A stretch of 64,000 nucleotides of DNA from Penium margaritaceum. Taxonomy: Eukaryota > Streptophyta > Zygnematophyceae > Desmidiales > Peniaceae. Made by a program: the position numbers and the translations under genes. Positions 1-9,690 of the stretch are shown here, piece after piece. Location: the NCBI GenBank assembly GCA_023375785.1, contig SZWC01004683.1:39860-103859 (forward strand), given 5' to 3'. Under the pieces are notes generated by a model. The model was not told the origin of the DNA. It ran no database searches and saw only the letters and a program-made list of their open reading frames with translations. Within the stretch, counting starts at the first letter, position 1; the number at the start of each line of letters is the position of its first letter.

Positions 1-174
1 GCTCCCTTGTACATACTGGATGAGGTACGCTCCCTTGTACATACTGGATGAGGTACGCTCCCTTGTACATACTGGATGAGGTATGTTCCCTTGTACATAC
101 TGGATGAGGTACGCTCCCTTGTACATACTGGATGAGGTATGCTCCCTTGTACATACTGGATGAGGTACGCTCCT
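1..174. repeat. 28-bp tandem repeat, six copies, inside SMC2 intron
   Basis: Six head-to-tail copies of a 28-bp unit beginning GCTCCCTTGTACATACTGG run from base 1 to 168, with the first bases of a seventh at 169-174. Copies are nearly identical (C/T changes near the unit end). The window begins inside the array, so its true length is unknown. It lies upstream of a splice acceptor of the SMC2 gene and is therefore probably intronic. There are no unique spacers between units, so it is a minisatellite and not a CRISPR array. Confidence 0.9.
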
Positions 175-176
175 AT

Positions 177-257
177 GTGAGGCCAGGGAGGTGGGGGAGG
201 GAGGGGATGGAGGAGGCAAGGAGGGTAGAAGGGAGGGAAACGGAGGGGGAGGGCGGC
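177..257 (+). repeat. G-rich purine tract, G-quadruplex-prone
   Basis: About 80 bases made almost only of A and G with many GGG/GGGG runs (for example GGTGGGGGAGGGAGGGG). Runs of three or more G separated by short loops fit the G-quadruplex pattern. It lies in the presumed SMC2 intron. The rest of the intron up to 482 turns pyrimidine-rich before the acceptor, as expected. Confidence 0.6.
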
Positions 258-482
258 ACAAGGACATGGTATTGAAGCAAAAGCCAGCAAATCATTCCTG
301 TGGGCGTGCCAATGGCTGGTGACTGTTCCTTCCATTTCACTCAAGTCTAAGCGATGCAGTGCAACCCAGCCGAAGGGCAGAGGGCTGTTGATCTCCTTTT
401 CCTGTGTTTGTTTTCTTCTCTTTGTGTGCACGTGTCACTAAAACGCTCCCATGTCGTCTCCGTCTCTTCCTTTTCCGCACAG

Positions 483-1253
483 GTTGACGCAGCGTTGGAC
501 CTGAGCCACACTCAAAACATCGGGCGCATGATCAAAAATCACTTCCCACACTCGCAGGTACGAACGAGGTGCCCGGGTTCTAGACAGTGATGTTATCACT
601 CATCCAATTCTTTGAGCAAGCACTGCAGCCGCTTTGCTCACAACTTGGCATCTGTTAACGAGCTTCATTCTCCCTCCTCCCCGTCCGCACTCCTACCCCC
701 CTTATCCCCCGCACCGCCCCCCTACCTCCTCCCATCTCCTTTCCCCAAAAGCCCTTGTCCTCCCAAGTTAAGGTTCAAAGTCTGTTGGGCACTGGAGTTG
801 TTCTAAGCAATTTTTGACTTGTCCTCCTCTGCACTCTTCCATATGCTTTGCGTCCGTTGTCTCAGGAGTGAGATTTGCTGATTTGTTGTGTCGCACTTGC
901 CTATTCTTAAACCTCTCGTAACTGTGTCTTGGTCTCTTCTGCCCTGTGTCTTTCACAGTAGGCCTCTGTGTGTGGAGGAGGGAATGCTTGTAACAAAGCC
1001 GTCATCTGTCTTGCAGTTCATCGTGGTGTCGCTGAAGGAGGGGATGTTCAACAACGCCAACGTCATCTTCCGCACTAAGTTTGTCGACGGCGTGTCCACA
1101 GTCGCACGCACTGCCAACCCTGCTGCCATCGCTGCCTCGGCTTCTGCTCGTGCCAATGACGGCGAAGAAGAGGCGCGTAGGCGCAAGGCAGGAGGAGGCA
1201 GCACAGCAGCCAGAGCAGGCCGGGCAGAGGGACCGCAAAGTGTTCTCAGGTAA
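483..1253 (+). CDS. SMC2: SMC2 (condensin core subunit), C-terminal exons, partial
   Basis: Two exons are visible: 483-557 and 1017-1253, joined in phase 0 across an intron with GT (558) and AG (1015-1016) ends. The first follows an AG at 481-482 and encodes [18 protein letters not shown] plus NHFPHSQ, the segment after Walker B that contains the D-loop. The second begins [20 protein letters not shown] and continues [12 protein letters not shown]. These match the highly conserved C-terminal ATPase half of SMC2/CAP-E, the condensin subunit that compacts chromosomes in mitosis; other SMC paralogues differ here. The preceding exon (with LDE of Walker B) lies outside the window. After the conserved end comes an alanine/arginine-rich tail of about 45 residues, longer than the short tail I recall for land-plant SMC2, ending at TAA 1251-1253. 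That TAA lies inside a good splice donor (CAG|GTAAGG at 1250), so the true last exon may be further downstream. Identity is firm; the 3' end is not. Confidence 0.9.
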
Positions 1254-1261
1254 GGGAATTG

Positions 1262-1432
1262 GGAATTGGTGTTTGGGTTCAGGTCAGGGTCTGGGTTCAG
1301 AGTCGGGCTTGCAGTTGGGGTTGGGTCCTGGTTCGGGCTCTTGTTTCAGTTTCGGTTGGGTTCGGGTTTGGGTTCGGGTTTGGGTTCGGGTCTGGCTTTG
1401 GGTTCGGTTTTGGGATCGGGTTCCGGCTTGTG
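1262..1432 (+). repeat. GGGTTC/GGGTTT-type minisatellite
   Basis: A G-rich, hexamer-like repeat in which GGGTTC and GGGTTT units alternate, most regular at about 1346-1400. It starts about 10 bases after the SMC2 stop/donor. It resembles telomeric repeats in form but is not the plant TTTAGGG unit. It could form G-quadruplexes on the plus strand. Open frames across it are low-complexity and not believed to be coding. Confidence 0.75.
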
Positions 1433-2668
1433 TGTTGTTGCCGTGGTGCAGCCATGCAGATGTAGACCATTTGCTTGCCGATGATGTGGAGGTTTGTTTG
1501 AAGTTGGATGGATGTTGCTGTGGTGAAGCTCTTTTGTAGGTCTTGCAAACCAACGTTTGTAGCAGCTTATTCAGCAAGAAAATCTGGCACGCTTTACCAC
1601 CGCAACTGCAGCTCATTTACTGTTTGATGCTGCAAGACTGTAGCTTCAAGAACCGTTGTCGCAAGATCTAGCCGATTCAGAGTCAATATACAGACACATA
1701 CCCTGGTGGGCCGCATCACATTGTGTGATGATGTGGTCCACCTGCCAGTAGTCAATGCAGTGAACACCACATAGCCTGTTGTGCTGCGTTTCATGCACTA
1801 TGTCCCTTGGGATGTGCAGGCCAAGCAACGTGGACCCCAACGCCATGGAGTCGTGACATCAACTTTTTTTGATCACAAAAGCAGGTTAAATCGATTAACC
1901 GGCCACCATACCGCTGCTAAGCACAAAAGTGTGATCCTTGTCTATGAAGCCCTCAGCGCCACTGGGATTCTCAGAGGCAAGCAATGGGGAAAAGAAATGG
2001 TAGTTCTACCGTAGTGATGTTAGATTCTCTTACTAGTTGTTCATTCAGACACCATAATTCAGGCTTCAACTTCAGGATTCAGTATTTTTTTTTGCATTCT
2101 TAGAAATGTACGGAAATTTCCTGTGGACCTAACGCTGCGCTTTTCCTGGGGTCCTGTGCAGTGTCTGGGCGCCGTTCAACGTGGATCAGCAGGCATTCGA
2201 TGATGTCGTTATGGTGTATGGGAGGGGAGGGGGGAGAATGACCCGGGAAAAAAGGGGGGGAGGGGGGGGGGGGGGGGGGGGGGGGGATGATGTAAATTTC
2301 CATGCAGAGGTGGGTTGAGGGAACAGCGATGGTGACACACAAGTTGTGGAATGAGGAGAGTTGTGGGTGGGGGCGTCAAAAAGCCAACCCACTACCACGC
2401 AATTGGTGAGCTCGCAATGGGTGGGATCGATCAGCCACGCACCCAGGGAAGCAGCATGAGACATAGTAATTTCGGCAACATCATCTTGCAATGGGCGTAC
2501 TTGGTTAAACATGCCCAGATAGATATCTCGGTAAGTGTGAGTAGCAGAGAAGATGCGCTGTGCCGACAACTTCGAGCGTGTATGATAAGCAACTGTATGC
2601 AAGTCTATAGGGAAGCATCTCAAAATAGTATTTTGCGATACAGAAAATCAGATTGCTTCCTCTCATCA
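1433..2668. other. Unassigned non-coding stretch downstream of SMC2
   Basis: No recognisable gene. Short open frames exist on both strands (for example minus strand 1846-1646 and plus strand 1781-2014), but none shows a family motif, and exon signals could not be supported. This stretch may hold SMC2 3' UTR or a further 3' exon if the GTAAGG at 1250 is used as a donor. It contains the poly-G run listed separately. Confidence 0.5.
2219..2286 (+). repeat. Poly-G / G-rich run
   Basis: G-rich sequence starting GGGAGGGGAGGGGGGAG and ending in a nearly pure G run of about 30 bases. It is a simple repeat with no gene, and its length may be unreliable because homopolymers of this size are often mis-sequenced. 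Confidence 0.85.
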
Positions 2669-2926
2669 TGCAATGCCCAGGCATTGTTTGGCATTGCCAG
2701 ACATCGCCCAGGCATTGGAAGGCATTGCCAGGCATTGCCCAGTCACTGTCTGACATTACCCAGGCATTGCAAAGATTGCCAGGCATTGCCCAGGCATTAC
2801 CCAGGCATTGCTAGGCATTGCCCAACATTTCCTTGCATTGCTAGGCATTGCTAGGCATTGCCAAGCATTGCCAGGCATTGCCAGGCATTGCCAGGCATTG
2901 ACCGGGCATTTCCAGGCATGGCTAGG
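2669..2926 (-). repeat. 10-bp satellite, block A (reverse orientation)
   Basis: Tandem degenerate 10-11 bp units read as CCAGGCATTG on the plus strand, the reverse complement of the CAATGCCTGG orientation used after 14158. The block ends exactly where the copia LTR begins (TGTTGG at 2927) and resumes in the same orientation at 12818, so blocks A and B were one array before the copia insertion. Confidence 0.95.
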
Positions 2927-3952
2927 TGTTGGTTTTTGCGCATCTCTCATTGTGCTCTGTTGTGTCCTCCTGGCTTGTGTACATCGGCGTGCAGATGACT
3001 GACGGCGAGACTCGACGCTGATGGAGTGTCATCCGGTGGAGCCGACGCACGCTGAGGTCTACTCGCAGTTCGCTGGAGCCTCCTCTCTCCGGCGACGTGC
3101 TCAGCTCCATCGGCAGGCCTCCTCGGCGNCTCATTGTGCTCTGTTGTGTCCTCCTGGCTTGTGTACATCGGCGTGCAGATGACTGACGGCGAGACTCGAC
3201 GCTGATGGAGTGTCATCCGGTGGAGCCGACGCACGCTGAGGTCTACTCGCAGTTCGCTGGAGCCTCCTCTCTCCGGCGACGTGCTCAGCTCCATCGGCAG
3301 GCCTCCTCGGCGCTTGTGCTGCCGGCGGTCACTGCCATCGCAGTTGCTGTCTGCATGCATCCAGCGCGTCCCATCGCGTCGGCATCGTTATGCTCTGCCT
3401 AGGGTCCTTGTTGCATGCTGCATGGCTCTGTTCGGCATCATGGACCACCGTAGGCACTGCCCGGGTTCGGGCAGCCATAACTCTTTGCTGCTATTTTTCT
3501 AGCTGATTTTGACCGCACGACTGCGTTTGCAGCGTTGGTATTATGGTATGGTCCAGTTTTCAGGCAAAACGGACGACGTTAGGGTTTTGGGCCGTCGGGC
3601 GTCTGGCAGGGCTCACCGAGAAAACCCTACCTGCCAGAAAATAGGTCCAGAGCTATTTTCTGATTGGCTGGTTAGCTGAGTAACAACTTCTACACTAGTG
3701 GGGGGGAGCTAGAACTTGGAAGGGTCTCCCATTGTTGCTTATTCTTGATTGCTAATCAATTACTTTCAGTGTCCAGCTGCTTTCTGGCGCTAACACTGGC
3801 GCGCGCACTTCTGAGTAACAAACCCAGAGCTTCCAGACTTAGTCTCTAGAGCAGCAGACTGAGGGGGCAGCTGACTTCAGCAACTAGCGTGGAAGCCCGC
3901 ACGCTGCATCAACAACGCTGCTGCCCCAACCTGTTGCCTAGCATTTCTGTTT
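2927..3952 (+). repeat. Copia element, 5' LTR
   Basis: Starts TGTTGGTTTTTGCGCAT, identical in start to the repeat at 11712, and ends GCATTTCTGTTT directly before the primer-binding site. A single N at 3129 is flanked by an exact 183-bp direct duplicate (2946-3128 and 3130-3312), which I read as an assembly join, so the real LTR is about 842 bp. Confidence 0.92.
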
Positions 3953-3964
3953 TGGTATCAGAGC
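3953..3964 (+). promoter_or_regulatory. Primer-binding site for initiator tRNA-Met
   Basis: TGGTATCAGAGC abuts the 5' LTR. It is complementary to the 3' end of plant initiator tRNA-Met (...GCUCUGAUACCA), the usual primer of copia elements. The same site follows the LTRs at 23360 and 58849, and a close version follows 14045. Confidence 0.93.
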
Positions 3965-4045
3965 CAGAGCGTAGTAGCAGTAGAAGACTGACGTACAGGT
4001 GCCAGACAACGCCGGCGGACCTCCATACGCGCCAGTGCAGGGGAA

Positions 4046-4153
4046 ATGTTGCCGGATTTTTTTCCGGCAGCATTGACCTGCCTGGTGGCGGCGTCAGAAC
4101 TTTTCCCACGGCCACTAGGCCAGGGGAAATGCTGCCGGATTTTTTCCGGCAGC
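4046..4153 (+). promoter_or_regulatory. Two T-loop hairpins in the copia leader
   Basis: Two related inverted repeats: TGCCGGA (4050-4056) pairing with TCCGGCA (4063-4069), and GCTGCCGGA (4131-4139) pairing with TCCGGCAGC (4145-4153), each with a loop of five or six T. They lie about 80 bp apart in a partly duplicated context (GGGGAAATG before each). Retroelement leaders often carry paired stem-loops for RNA dimerisation or packaging; that role here is inference. Confidence 0.6.
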
Positions 4154-4249
4154 ACTGACCCCACGCTTGACGCGAGGAAGTGAGCGGCCGGCCACGTCAG
4201 GCCCTTGCTGGTGACGACGCACGCGTCGTCGTCCTCCAGGTGTGACTGA

Positions 4250-5235
4250 CAGCAGCAGCCAACAGCATCAGCAGCAGCTTGCCGCAGCAGCGAGCAGTGG
4301 CAGCAGCGGCCCGCAGCAACAGCACACAACAGCAGGTGGCAGCAGAAGCAGCTCGCAGCAGCAGCAGTCCGCAGCAGCAGCAGCCGGCAGCAGCAGCAGC
4401 GGCAGCGAGCAGCAGCCGGCAACAGCAGCAACGGCAGCGAGCAGCAGCCGGCAGCAGAAGCAGTCCGCAGCAGCAGCAGCCAGCGGCAACAGCAGCAGCA
4501 GCCGGCCGTAGCAGCAGCAGGAGCAGCGGCTGCAACAACAGCCGTAGCAGCAGCAGCCGCAACTGCCCGCAGCCCGCTGCTCGTTGCGAGCATCGAGCTG
4601 TTGGCAGCGAGCTCGCTGCCCGCAGCGAGCAGCGAGCAGCAAGCAGCGAGCTCGCTGCTCGCAGCTCGTCGCTCACAGCAAGCAGCGAGCTTGCAGCGAG
4701 GAGCAAGAGAAACAAAAAAACGCACAAGGACCCCCCCTATTTGCTGCAGGTGCAGTAGCCGCAACAGCCGCAGCAGCAGCCAAAGCTGCTTCAGCAGCAA
4801 CCGCAGCCGCAGCCGCAGCCGTAGCCACAGCAGCCGCAGCCGCAGCAACAGCAGTAGCAGCCACAGCAGCAACAGCAGCTGCAGCCGCAGCTGCAGTATC
4901 TGCAGCAACGGCAGTAGTGGCCGCAGCAGCCGTAGTAGCAGCCACAACTACAGCCACAGCAAGCAGCAGCAGCAGCAGTAGCCGCAGCCGCAGCCACAGC
5001 TGCAGCCCCAGCAAGCAGCAACAGCTGCTACAGCAGTAGCAGCAGCTGCAGCCGCAGCCACAGCAGCAGCAGTAGCAGCAACAGCGGCCGTAGTAGCCGC
5101 AGCAGCAGCCACAACACCAACAACTACGGCAGTAGCAGCAGCCACCGTAGCAACAGCAGCAGCAGAGTCGCAGCAGCAGCGGCGGCAGTACCAACACCGT
5201 TGCTGCAGCCCTACAGCGGCGGCTGCATCAACCAC
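4250..5235 (+). repeat. CAG/CAGCAA-rich triplet repeat in the copia leader
   Basis: Nearly 1 kb of imperfect AGC/GCA/CAA/GCC triplets lies between the PBS and gag. It includes two copies of the palindrome AGCGAGCTCGCT near 4605 and 4650. Long open frames rich in Gln, Ala, Ser or Leu appear on both strands purely because of the triplet periodicity. No domain is visible, so this is repeat expansion in an untranslated leader. Confidence 0.85.
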
Positions 5236-5441
5236 TGCTGATGTCAGCGGCCATCCGCTGACGTCACTGCTGCCGTCACTGCTGATGTCATCAACAGCAA
5301 AAAAACAAAAAAAACAACAGGGGGAAACACAGTAGCACTGCACACACGCAGTAGCCTCTACTGACGTCAGCCATCCTCGGCTGACGTCACTGCTGACATT
5401 AGTAGCGCACAAACAAAAGGAAAAAAAAGGGACACTAAATC

Positions 5442-5515
5442 ATGGCTGGTAGTCCCGGTGAGGAGGGATCCTCCTCTGTTGGGGGGACCCCTACCCCTCC
5501 TTTCTTGCAGCGACT

Positions 5516-5548
<33 letters not shown>

Positions 5549-7064
5549 CCCGCCGCCGCAACAGCAGCAGCCGCCGCCGCCGCTTCAGTAGCAGCCCCCG
5601 CCGCCGCAGCAGTAGGAGCAGCCGTCGCCGCCGCAGCAGCAGCAGCCGCCGCCGCCGCAGCAGCAGCAGCCGAAGCAGCAGCAGCAGCAGCAGTAGCAGG
5701 AGCAGCCGCCGCCGCCGCAGCAGCAGCACCCGCCGCTGTTGCAGCAGCAGTAGCCGCCGCCACCGTAGCAGCAGCAGCCGAAGCAGTAGCAGCAGCAGCA
5801 GCAGCAGCCCACTAGTGGCGTTGGCGGCAACCCTGACCCCCTCGTTGCTCTTCAGCAACAGCTCGCCGCCTTGACCCAGCAGCTTGCAGTGCTACAACCA
5901 GTCGCCTCCCAGACCGCCACCAGTGTATTGCTGTCGTTCATCCCTCTAGGACACGCCAGTCCCGTTGTGTCCGTTGCCACGTACTACCTGGCATAGCAAC
6001 AGACTCAGCGCCAGCGGCAGACAGTGACCTCCGTCCTTGGCCCCACTCTGGGTGCTGGCCGCAGGCAGAAGGACTTTGAGACGCCGCCGCCGCCGCTTCA
6101 GGCCGGCGAGCAGTTCCGGAGCTGGGAGCTCAGCTTCCGGATCTGGGCGCAGGGTGAGGGTCTGTGGGCCTACTACACCCTCCCTTACGACTCCACCCAG
6201 ACCGATCAGCTGTATGACGCTGGTCGCGCCGTCCGTGCCCTTGTCCCAGTCGCCCCTCCAGCTTCCCGCCTTGCCGTGGAGCCCTTCCTCGGCGACTTCA
6301 CCGCTGGCGACATCCCAGACCCTGCAGCCGCATGGCACGTCCTCACCAGGCCCCATCGCCTGTCCAGCGATGCTGAGATCAGCCGTCTGCTCCGGGAGTT
6401 CAACTCCCTGCACATGGGGGAGACCGAGACGGTCACTGCCTACTGGCAGCGGGCGGAGGACATCCTCCGTCGACTCGGCAAATCTGCTCCGCCCCCTCTG
6501 TCCGCGCTCCTCACCATCAAGCGCGGCGCCACCAGCGCGTACGCAGACGTCTTCGTCTACTACCCCCAGGACGTCCTCTCCACCATGGAAGCCCAGGGCA
6601 CCCTCATGCCCTGGGCATATGAGCTCTTCCTCCGCATTGAGGAAGCTCGCTAGGAGTCCCAGCTCCATCGCACGGAGGCCCTTGCATCCCCTGCCGTCGC
6701 CTCCCCTGCCGTTGCCTCCGTGGCCGTCGCCTCCCCCGCCACAGCTACCTCATCATCTTCGGGGAAGAAGAAGAAAAGTCGGAACAAGAAAGGAAAGGGT
6801 CTACAGCAACAGCAGCAGCAGCAGTCGTCGACCGGGTCCAGCGGTGGTGGCTCGGTCTGCCACAACTATGGCCAGCCTGGGCACGGGTGGTACACGTGCC
6901 CTCTCCCGACGGATGAGGCGTGCGTCATTGCCACCATGCGTCGCCAGCGGGAGCGCCGTCTCGCCTCTGCCACTGTCGCTGCTGCTGGCCCTGACACTCC
7001 GACCTCATCCAGCAGCTCTACCACTCTGACAGCTCCGTCTGTCCCGCAGACACCCGCACCGTAG
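5442..7064 (+). other. gag: Copia element, gag region
   Basis: The likely gag start is the ATG at 5442 (MAGSPGEEGSSSVGG). It is followed by a Gln/Pro-rich stretch encoded by a CAG/CCG triplet array (about 5513-5812). The capsid-like part is best seen in 6024-6653 (FRSWELSFRIWAQGEGLW, then SRLLREFNSLHMGETETVTA), resembling the Retrotran_gag/UBN2 type of copia gag. Downstream, around 6860-6900, is a nucleocapsid zinc-knuckle-like segment (CHNYGQPGHGWYTC) after a Lys/Gln-rich stretch. Gag would form the cytoplasmic virus-like particle. Part of a fossil element; not intact. Confidence 0.8.
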
Positions 7065-7458
7065 CAGTATTACGCACAGCCGTCGGCGCCTTCGTTTCCT
7101 TCGCCGGCTCAGTCCTCCCACTACCCGGACTCCGGCGCCGTCACTCCACACTCCGTCTACACTCCTGGGCCATCCTCCCGTGAGCGTCAGCTGGAGCAGT
7201 TCATCGCGCTCCAGCTTGGCCTGCCTTGCCCTCCTCCCCTGGGAAGTGCGAGTTGCGTCACCTCCTGCCCTCCGGCCCAGCCCTGTATGACTGAGATTGA
7301 GCTGCGGTCGTGTCCCGTTTCCTCGTCTGTCTCGTCGTCTCCCGTGGTCTCCTCCATCCAACTCCTTGATGACATTGCGTGGCTTGACGATTGGCAGTCT
7401 CGTTTCGCGCCTCCTTCCACCGCGTCCACGTCCCTTGCTTGCTGCCATGTGACCGTGA

Positions 7459-7720
7459 GTGATCTGGCGACCCCTTGTCCAAGACCCTGCTGAGACCTGG
7501 ATCATCGACTCCGGGGCCACGCATCACATGACGGCCTCTCGTGAGGCCTTCAGTATGCTCGGTCCTATCGGCGATGTCTCTGGTGTCTGGACGGGTTTCG
7601 AACAAGTGTTGCCTGACCGTGGTGTTGGCGTCGTTCGTTTCCGTGGTCCTGCCAGTGACATCTTTTTGACCAATGTCCTCTTCGTCCCTGGTCTCGAGCT
7701 CAGCCTCCTGTCCGTGACTG
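7459..7720 (+). other. Copia element, protease region
   Basis: Contains WIIDSGATHHMT (DSG at 7507-7515), the aspartic-protease active-site motif in its typical copia setting, followed by a segment ending in LLSV, which in copia proteases lies before the GAG-pre-integrase domain. It would cleave the Gag-Pol polyprotein. Fossil part. Confidence 0.85.
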
Positions 7721-7899
7721 CCCTTGACCGCATGAGCATGGACGTTGTGCACTCGCGTGGTGTCGGCACTGTGTCGTTGCGTCCGTCTGGTCTTGTTTTA
7801 CTGCACGCCACCGCCCGTGGCAACTTGTGGCACGTTCCTCGCCTCTCCTCTTCTCCTCCCGTCTCCTCCCCGTCGGCCGCCACTGGCCATGTGTTGTCA

Positions 7900-8820
7900 C
7901 CAGTATGCTTTCTCCTCAGCACACCCGCCTCTTGCACCGCCGCCTTTGCCACGTCCACTCTGCCGCCATAGAGAGCATGCTCCGCACCCAGCCGGCCAAG
8001 GGCCTTGACCCGGAGACTTTCCCTCTCCCGTGCCCCACTGAGTGCATTGACTGCGCTCAGGGGAAGATGCACCGGTCCACATACCCCCTGTCTTCCTCCC
8101 GTGCGTCCGCCCCTCTCGACCTTGTCCACTCGGACGTCATGGGCCCTCTCCCCACCGAGTCCGTCGGTGAGCATGGCCGCTATGTCCTCACCCTTACGGA
8201 CGACTANTAGAGAGCATGCTCCGCACCCAGCCGGCCAAGGGCCTTGACCCGGAGACTTTCCCTCTCCCGTGCCCCACTGAGTGCATTGACTGCGCTCAGG
8301 GGAAGATGCACCGGTCCACATACCCCCTGTCTTCCTCCCGTGCGTCCGCCCCTCTCGACCTTGTCCACTCGGACATCATGGGCCCTCTCCCCACCGAGTC
8401 CGTCGGTGAGCATGGCCGCTATGTACTCACCCTTATAGACGACTATTCTTACTACCATTGGGTCTTCTGCCTTCGGCAAAAGAGCGATATGGCCTGAGCC
8501 TTTCAGGACTGGCTTGTCCTTGCGGAGCGCGAGTGTGGCCGCCCTCTTCGCCACTTTCGTTCCGATCGCGGTGGAGAGTACATGGGTGAGGCCACGACCT
8601 TTCTCGCCTCCCGCGGGATCCACCATGAGACGTCTGCGCCCTACACACCCGCCCAAAACGTCGTCTCTGAGCGATGGAACCGTACCATGGTCGACGCCGT
8701 TCGCACCATGCGGGTCGAGTCCGGTCTCTCCGATGGCTTCTATTTTGAAGCCATGGCCTACATGACTTGGGTCTGGAACCGGGCTCCCCACGGTCCCCTT
8801 CCCTGCTAGTCCACGCCATA
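7900..8820 (+). other. Copia element, integrase region
   Basis: The N-terminal zinc-binding part shows HRRLCHVH, then CIDCAQGKMHR (HHCC). The rve core shows DLVHSDIMGPLP and YVLTLIDDYS, then FRSDRGGEYMGEA and APYTPAQNVVSERWNRTM, giving the DD35E acidic residues of retroviral-type integrases. It would insert the cDNA into the genome. Fossil part; one assembly join of the single-N type falls in this stretch. Confidence 0.88.
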
Positions 8821-9169
8821 CCAGCACTGGTGCGGTCGGCGCACTGACGTCCGCCCGGCTCGCGTCTGGGGCTGCGTGGCTATTGTGTGGCTTCCTGCCC
8901 CACAGCAGGGCGGCAAGCTCGCCCCCCGCGGACGCCCTTGCACCTTCCTCGGCGTGTCTCGTCAGTCGAAGGCCTGGCGCTTCTGGGACCCATCCCGACA
9001 CTGCATCGTCGAGTCCCGTGATGCCCTCTTCTTTGAGGACCTGTTTCCCCGCGACCTCATCCGCTCCGGCTCGTCCGTGTCCCTCCCGTCGCGTGGGGGA
9101 GTGGTGAGTCTGTCCTCTATCCTGTCGCTATCGGGTGACACATCATTCCGTCCCTATGAGCCGGTAGCC

Positions 9170-9690
9170 CCTGTCGCGTCCTCCGCCCCCCCCGGGCCGA
9201 CAGCCTCAATCGCGTCCGCTGGCCCCTCCGGGCCAGCAGCGCCTGTCGTATCCGCTGGTCCCTCCGGACCAGCTGCCTCAGTCGTGTCCGCTGGCCCCTC
9301 CGGGCCAGCAGCGCCTGTCGCTTCTGATGGCCCCTCCGGGCCGACAACCCAGTCGCGTCCGCTGGCCCCTCCGGGCCAGCAGCGCCTGTCGTGTCCGCTG
9401 GTCCCTCCGGGCCGGCAGCCCCAGTCGCTTTCGATGGCCCCTCCGGGCCGACAGCCCTAGTCGCGTCCGCTGGCCCCTCAGGGCCCGCACCTCCTGTCGC
9501 GTCCGCTGGCCCCTCCGGGCCGACAGCCCCAGTCGCGTCCGCTGGCCCCTCCGGCCCAACAGCCCCTGTCACGTCTGCTAGCCCCTCCGGGCCAGCAGCG
9601 CCTGGCGCGTCTGCTGGCTCCTCCGGGCCGACAGCCCCAGTCGCGTCCGCTAGCTCCTCCGGGCCAGTAGCCCTGTCCGCCTCCGTCGGC
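9170..9690 (+). repeat. 36-bp repeat encoding ASAGPSGPAAPV units, copia integrase-RT linker
   Basis: About 14 imperfect 36-bp units encode a 12-residue Ala/Ser/Gly/Pro repeat (consensus ASAGPSGPAAPV). It sits between the integrase C-terminus and the reverse transcriptase, a position that is normally a variable, disordered linker in copia polyproteins. Such regular expansion is unusual. Because the unit is a multiple of three it can change copy number without changing frame. Confidence 0.85.

Noticed and set aside
1-174. CRISPR-like array of 28-bp repeats
   Set aside because: Units are directly joined with no spacers, and the setting is a eukaryotic intron.
1262-1432. True telomeric repeat
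   Set aside because: The unit alternates GGGTTC and GGGTTT and is not a known green-lineage telomere unit; it is internal and short.
1646-1846. Minus-strand 66-codon open frame (MALGSTLLGLHIPRDIVHE...)
   Set aside because: Looks less repetitive than its neighbours, but no family is recognised and no splice or start context could be supported.
3958-5860. Long Gln-, Ala-, Leu- or Ser-rich open frames on both strands
   Set aside because: Triplet-repeat shadows in the copia leader; only the gag start at 5442 has context.
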